Shown: positions 54,119-57,139 of the stretch, one piece after another
Layout: each line of letters begins with the position of its first letter
How positions within the stretch are numbered: the stretch's first letter is position 1
Source of the DNA: Weissella viridescens
GTDB lineage: Bacteria > Bacillota > Bacilli > Lactobacillales > Lactobacillaceae
Length of the DNA: 57,139 nucleotides
NCBI RefSeq assembly: GCF_003862435.1
Contig: NZ_RHGY01000002.1
Span: 103,723-160,861, forward strand
Reading direction: 5' to 3'
Program-made: the position numbers and the translations under genes
Notes under the pieces: model-generated
What the model saw: the letters and a program-made list of their open reading frames with translations, nothing else
Told to the model about the DNA's origin: nothing
The model's database searches: none

Positions 54119-55192
54119 CTAAGTTTCTGGGGTCGCAATTTCGAGTTGCAAGGGAATAATGTCACGTGCTTGCCATGCCTTCTTTAATGCCATTTCAGTC
54201 GCCTCATTTTGAACAATTGCTAAACCATTATCTCCGTTACCTGCTCCTGAAATCTTAGCTGCAATACCACGGCGATATGCTGAACTTAACAATTCGCGTA
54301 GTTTCGGTGTCACATAGTTAATGTGCATAAAATCAGCAAACTTAACCAGTGCTTGTTGGTTTAGACGTAAATTCGTTCGGAAAGAAATGTAATCAGCCTG
54401 TTGAATATTTTTTTCTAAGCGCTTGATTAATGGCGTCGTTTTAGACCCCAAACGTTCTTTATAAATCCGGGCTACTTTTGCATTAATCGTCAATAATTGC
54501 TGCGTATCAGCTGGTTGTCCCGTCCAGCCAACAACAAGTCGCCAATTTGATGGAAACGCAATATCGTGAATATCTAGTTTTGGCCAGTCGGTCGCAATGA
54601 GCGCTGATAGCTGACAGTTTGACTTTGATAATTCAGTTTCAAGCCACTGATTATCAAATCGACTATAAAAAATAAGACTCTCAAAACTTGCGGCCGCAAC
54701 ATCACCCATAGATCCGGCTTTAAAACTGTCTAAGGAGCTCAGCGTAATTGCGCTCAGTTTAAATAATTCAAGCCGTGATAGAGACAGTTGATAGTGGTGG
54801 GCGATGCCTTTAATCAAAGCCACGACAGTCGCAGCCGATGAGCCCAAACCAATTTTCTTGCCGTCTTGGTCTAAATCACTTGCTAATTTAATAGATAGAC
54901 TCGTCAGAGTCTGCTGATGCTCTGCCAGCCACAATGACATCACTTGCAATGTTTTAGTGGTTAGGTTCCAAGTATCATCCAAAGTTTGCTGATCAAGTTG
55001 ATCTAAGTGAATCAGTTTTTGGCCTAATTTATCACTATCGATTGTTATTACTGGCTTTGTTTCATCAACATCAGCGATGATTACTGTCATATATCGGTTT
55101 ACAGCAAAAATAATGCTGGCTTGGCCCGGTAGTGTAATGGCATATTCTCCGGCTAAGTATAACTTACCGGGTGCCTTTACCTGCGTGATCAT
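54119..55192 (-). CDS. pmk: Phosphomevalonate kinase
   Basis: A 357-aa GHMP kinase making diphosphomevalonate. Motif 1 is KAPGKLYLAGEYAITLPG, the ATP-binding motif 2 is KIGLGSSAATVVALIKG, and motif 3 near the C-terminus is AKISGAGNGDNGLAI. Length and the substrate segment YHLSL-type DSFKAGSMGDVAAASF fit Gram-positive MvaK2. Its start overlaps the end of mvaD by 4 nt. Confidence 0.94.
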   Translation of the reverse strand: MITQVKAPGKLYLAGEYAITLPGQASIIFAVNRYMTVIIADVDETKPVITIDSDKLGQKLIHLDQLDQQTLDDTWNLTTKTLQVMSLWLAEHQQTLTSLSIKLASDLDQDGKKIGLGSSAATVVALIKGIAHHYQLSLSRLELFKLSAITLSSLDSFKAGSMGDVAAASFESLIFYSRFDNQWLETELSKSNCQLSALIATDWPKLDIHDIAFPSNWRLVVGWTGQPADTQQLLTINAKVARIYKERLGSKTTPLIKRLEKNIQQADYISFRTNLRLNQQALVKFADFMHINYVTPKLRELLSSAYRRGIAAKISGAGNGDNGLAIVQNEATEMALKKAWQARDIIPLQLEIATPET

Positions 55193-56175
55193 ATCTGTTC
55201 TCCTTCAACAATCTGTAGGCCAGGTCCAGGTGTCGCCACAACAGTTGTGACATCAGGCATCAACTGTCGCAGACGCGCTTGGATTTGGTCAGTATCCGCA
55301 GCTTTTGAAATCAATTTCACATTTGGTCCAGCATCCATCGTGGCATAAACGTCAATACCTTCCTGACGTAACTGCGCCGCCATCTGGATAACGGTCCATG
55401 ATGCATCCGTTAAATAATTAAATGGCGGACACGCTGTCGTATTCGTTGCATGCATTTGTAAAGCATTCGCCTCAGCCATCTGGCCCAGTTGCGTAAAATC
55501 ATGGTTTGCAATTGCATTTTCCATTGGCACTGTTAAAGCATTCGTATTATCAACCCATGCTTGGTAAAAAGGCGAGGTTGCCATAGTATGTTGCATTCCA
55601 CCACGTGAATCAATCTTTTTAGGCTGGTCATTAACCACAACTGTTAACAACTGAATATCCCAGTCAACATCTTCAACTAATGGTGTGGCAAAAGAGGTTT
55701 GGTCATCAACACCACGCACCCATTCGACAAACCCACCATAAATTGAACGGGAAGCAGAGCCGGAACCACGACGGGCTAAGCGACTCAATTCCTCAAGAGA
55801 AAGTTCGAGTCCGGCCGCACGGCTAGCCGCACCAGCAAGCGCTGCAAATGCAGAAGCAGAAGACGCCAGGCCAGCAGCAGTAGGTACGTGGTTAGTTGAT
55901 TTCACATAAGCCCGGGTTGAGATATTTGCCATTGATCGCACAATATCTAAAAATTTTGATACCTTTTCACTAGACTTACCTGTTAAGGTTTCTCCATTTA
56001 AAATCACTTGATCTTCAGTTAAAGCTGTATCAAATTGCACTGTCGTATCCGTATAAAATTCGTCGAGCGTGAGAGAAATTGAGGTCGTGGTCGGAATAAT
56101 TTCTTGTGGATTTGCTTTTCCCCAATATTTAAGCAGCGCAATATTTGTATGCGCTCTGGCCGTATATGCTTGCAT
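55189..56175 (-). CDS. mvaD: Diphosphomevalonate decarboxylase
   Basis: A 328-aa ATP-dependent decarboxylase producing IPP. Diagnostic segments are ARAHTNIALLKYWGKANPQEIIPTTTSISLTL, VPTAAGLASSASAFAALAGAA, RRGSGSASRSIYGGFVEW (catalytic Asp/Arg region) and YATMDAGPNVKLI. The gene lies 9 nt after mvk and overlaps pmk. Confidence 0.96.
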   Translation of the reverse strand: MQAYTARAHTNIALLKYWGKANPQEIIPTTTSISLTLDEFYTDTTVQFDTALTEDQVILNGETLTGKSSEKVSKFLDIVRSMANISTRAYVKSTNHVPTAAGLASSASAFAALAGAASRAAGLELSLEELSRLARRGSGSASRSIYGGFVEWVRGVDDQTSFATPLVEDVDWDIQLLTVVVNDQPKKIDSRGGMQHTMATSPFYQAWVDNTNALTVPMENAIANHDFTQLGQMAEANALQMHATNTTACPPFNYLTDASWTVIQMAAQLRQEGIDVYATMDAGPNVKLISKAADTDQIQARLRQLMPDVTTVVATPGPGLQIVEGEQI

Positions 56176-56184
56176 AAACGCGAC

Positions 56185-57120
56185 TTACCTCCGTGTATAA
56201 TGTTGCATCCAAACTTCTTGTGCACCAGCTGTTTCGAGTGCCTTAATAACGTTATCAGCATGTTCTTTCGTATCCGTTAATGCGAGCATGGCACCGCCGA
56301 CGCCACCACCAGTTAACTTGGCCCCGAGTGCACCAGCTTGATTGGCTGCTGTGACTAAACGGTCCAAACTAGGGTGAGAGACACCCAGATCCTGTAAATG
56401 CTGCTGTGCATCGTTCATTGCATGTCCAATCGCAGCCGTATCGCCATGTTTTAGGCCATCACGAATATTTTCAGCAATTTTTCCTAAAGCTGAAATATGT
56501 GAATTTGTTTGCTTTGGATTTGTTTCAAATTGTTCACGAACGACAGAAACAGCTAAGCCTGTCTGACCGCGAACACCAGTATCGGCAATAATTAAATAAC
56601 CTTCTAAGGTCATCTCGAGTGTCTGTGTGGTTTCTTTTTTAATGAACCACACTGGCACATCGCTGGCGCAGGTTGCAGCGTCTAATCCAGAAGGTGAACC
56701 GTGCGTAACGGCTTCTTCAATATTAGCCCATTGTTGCAATTCAGCTCGTGAAAGAGGGGCATCAAAGTAATTAAAAAATGCACGAATAATTGCAATAGCA
56801 GAAGCTGCTGATGAGCCCATCCCTCGTTCTTGAGGGATTGAAGATGTAATTTCTAATAAAAATGGCATATCTGATGCATCAAAATGACGTAACAGACGGG
56901 TAAGGAGTTGACGAATCCCTTCATAAACTTCGCCCATTTCATCCATTGGGCCCTGATAATTTGGCGTAATTACCATTTGACCGGCCTGACGACTACTTAA
57001 CTTAGCGGTCATCGGCAGATCAGGAAGGGGCACAGCGATTGCTGGTTGGCCATATACGACCGAGTGATCTCCAATTAGAATCACTTTGGCGTGACTGGTT
57101 CCAGTACTTTGACTTTCCAT
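56185..57120 (-). CDS. mvk: Mevalonate kinase
   Basis: A 311-aa GHMP kinase for the first phosphorylation of mevalonate. It has HAKVILIGDHSVVYGQPAIAVPL, the ATP motif PQERGMGSSAASAIAI, THGSPSGLDAATC with the catalytic Asp, and KLTGGGVGGAMLAL. GGTGG lies 7 nt before the ATG, near the right edge; the promoter is outside the window. It is the first gene of the four-gene mevalonate operon. Confidence 0.95.
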   Translation of the reverse strand: MESQSTGTSHAKVILIGDHSVVYGQPAIAVPLPDLPMTAKLSSRQAGQMVITPNYQGPMDEMGEVYEGIRQLLTRLLRHFDASDMPFLLEITSSIPQERGMGSSAASAIAIIRAFFNYFDAPLSRAELQQWANIEEAVTHGSPSGLDAATCASDVPVWFIKKETTQTLEMTLEGYLIIADTGVRGQTGLAVSVVREQFETNPKQTNSHISALGKIAENIRDGLKHGDTAAIGHAMNDAQQHLQDLGVSHPSLDRLVTAANQAGALGAKLTGGGVGGAMLALTDTKEHADNVIKALETAGAQEVWMQHYTRR

Positions 57121-57139
57121 ATTAAAACCACCAATCTAC

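Noticed and set aside
1-57139. CRISPR arrays, tRNA or rRNA genes, insertion sequences, prophage
   Set aside because: No regularly spaced repeats, cloverleaf sequences, transposase motifs or phage structural genes were seen on reading both strands; a tool-based scan could not be run.

Overview
The window looks like a stretch of chromosome from a low- to mid-GC lactic acid bacterium of the Weissella/Leuconostoc group (Lactobacillales). The evidence is an oppDFBCA peptide transporter in lactococcal order, PepC, a methionine T-box, a purEKCSQLFMNHD operon, the Gram-positive replication-initiation pair dnaB-dnaI, a mevalonate operon, and two proteins resembling the L-2-hydroxyisocaproate dehydrogenase first described from 'Lactobacillus confusus' (now Weissella confusa). 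Genus level is inference; order level is secure. No phage genes, transposases, CRISPR arrays, tRNAs or rRNAs were seen.

Layout. 0-5.1 kb: murC, a BI-1 family membrane protein and polA. 5.1-8.7 kb: small accessory genes (membrane coiled-coil protein, SDR-like oxidoreductase, two small unknowns, ASCH-domain protein, cysteine hydrolase, GNAT acetyltransferase). 8.8-18.7 kb: amino-acid and peptide supply: pepC, a Met T-box controlling metQ, oppDFBCA and an LD-carboxypeptidase. 18.9-32.7 kb: the de novo purine operon from PRPP to IMP (all steps except purB), followed by fhs, which makes the 10-formyl-THF used by PurH and PurN, and a stand-alone ribB. 32.7-37.6 kb: two paralogous L-2-hydroxyacid dehydrogenases, a GntP-type permease with a cre site, and an aminotransferase. 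37.8-40.0 kb: galM, then about 1 kb of gene-poor DNA with a 50-aa membrane protein and a frameshifted small gene. 40.1-45.7 kb: a tight operon mutM-coaE-dnaB-dnaI-yibE/F pair. 45.8-48.0 kb: an OmpR-type two-component system. 48.1-52.9 kb: nucleoid-associated protein, YjeM-like permease, YidC, thioredoxin, TetR regulator. 53.0-57.1 kb: mvk-mvaD-pmk-fni on the minus strand.

How it fits together. Peptides enter through Opp and are trimmed by PepC; methionine is taken up under tRNA control; amino acids can be transaminated and the 2-oxo acids reduced to 2-hydroxy acids by the HicDH-like enzymes, which would reoxidise NADH. Points deserving a second look: OppA, MetQ and YidC, all normally lipoproteins, lack the lipobox cysteine; an 11-bp motif TTTTCTCATTT recurs in intergenic regions beside amino-acid genes, including two nearly identical promoters; a 9-bp inverted repeat overlaps a cre upstream of the GntP-type permease; and the usual polA-mutM-coaE cluster appears split by about 35 kb, with nrdR missing between coaE and dnaB.
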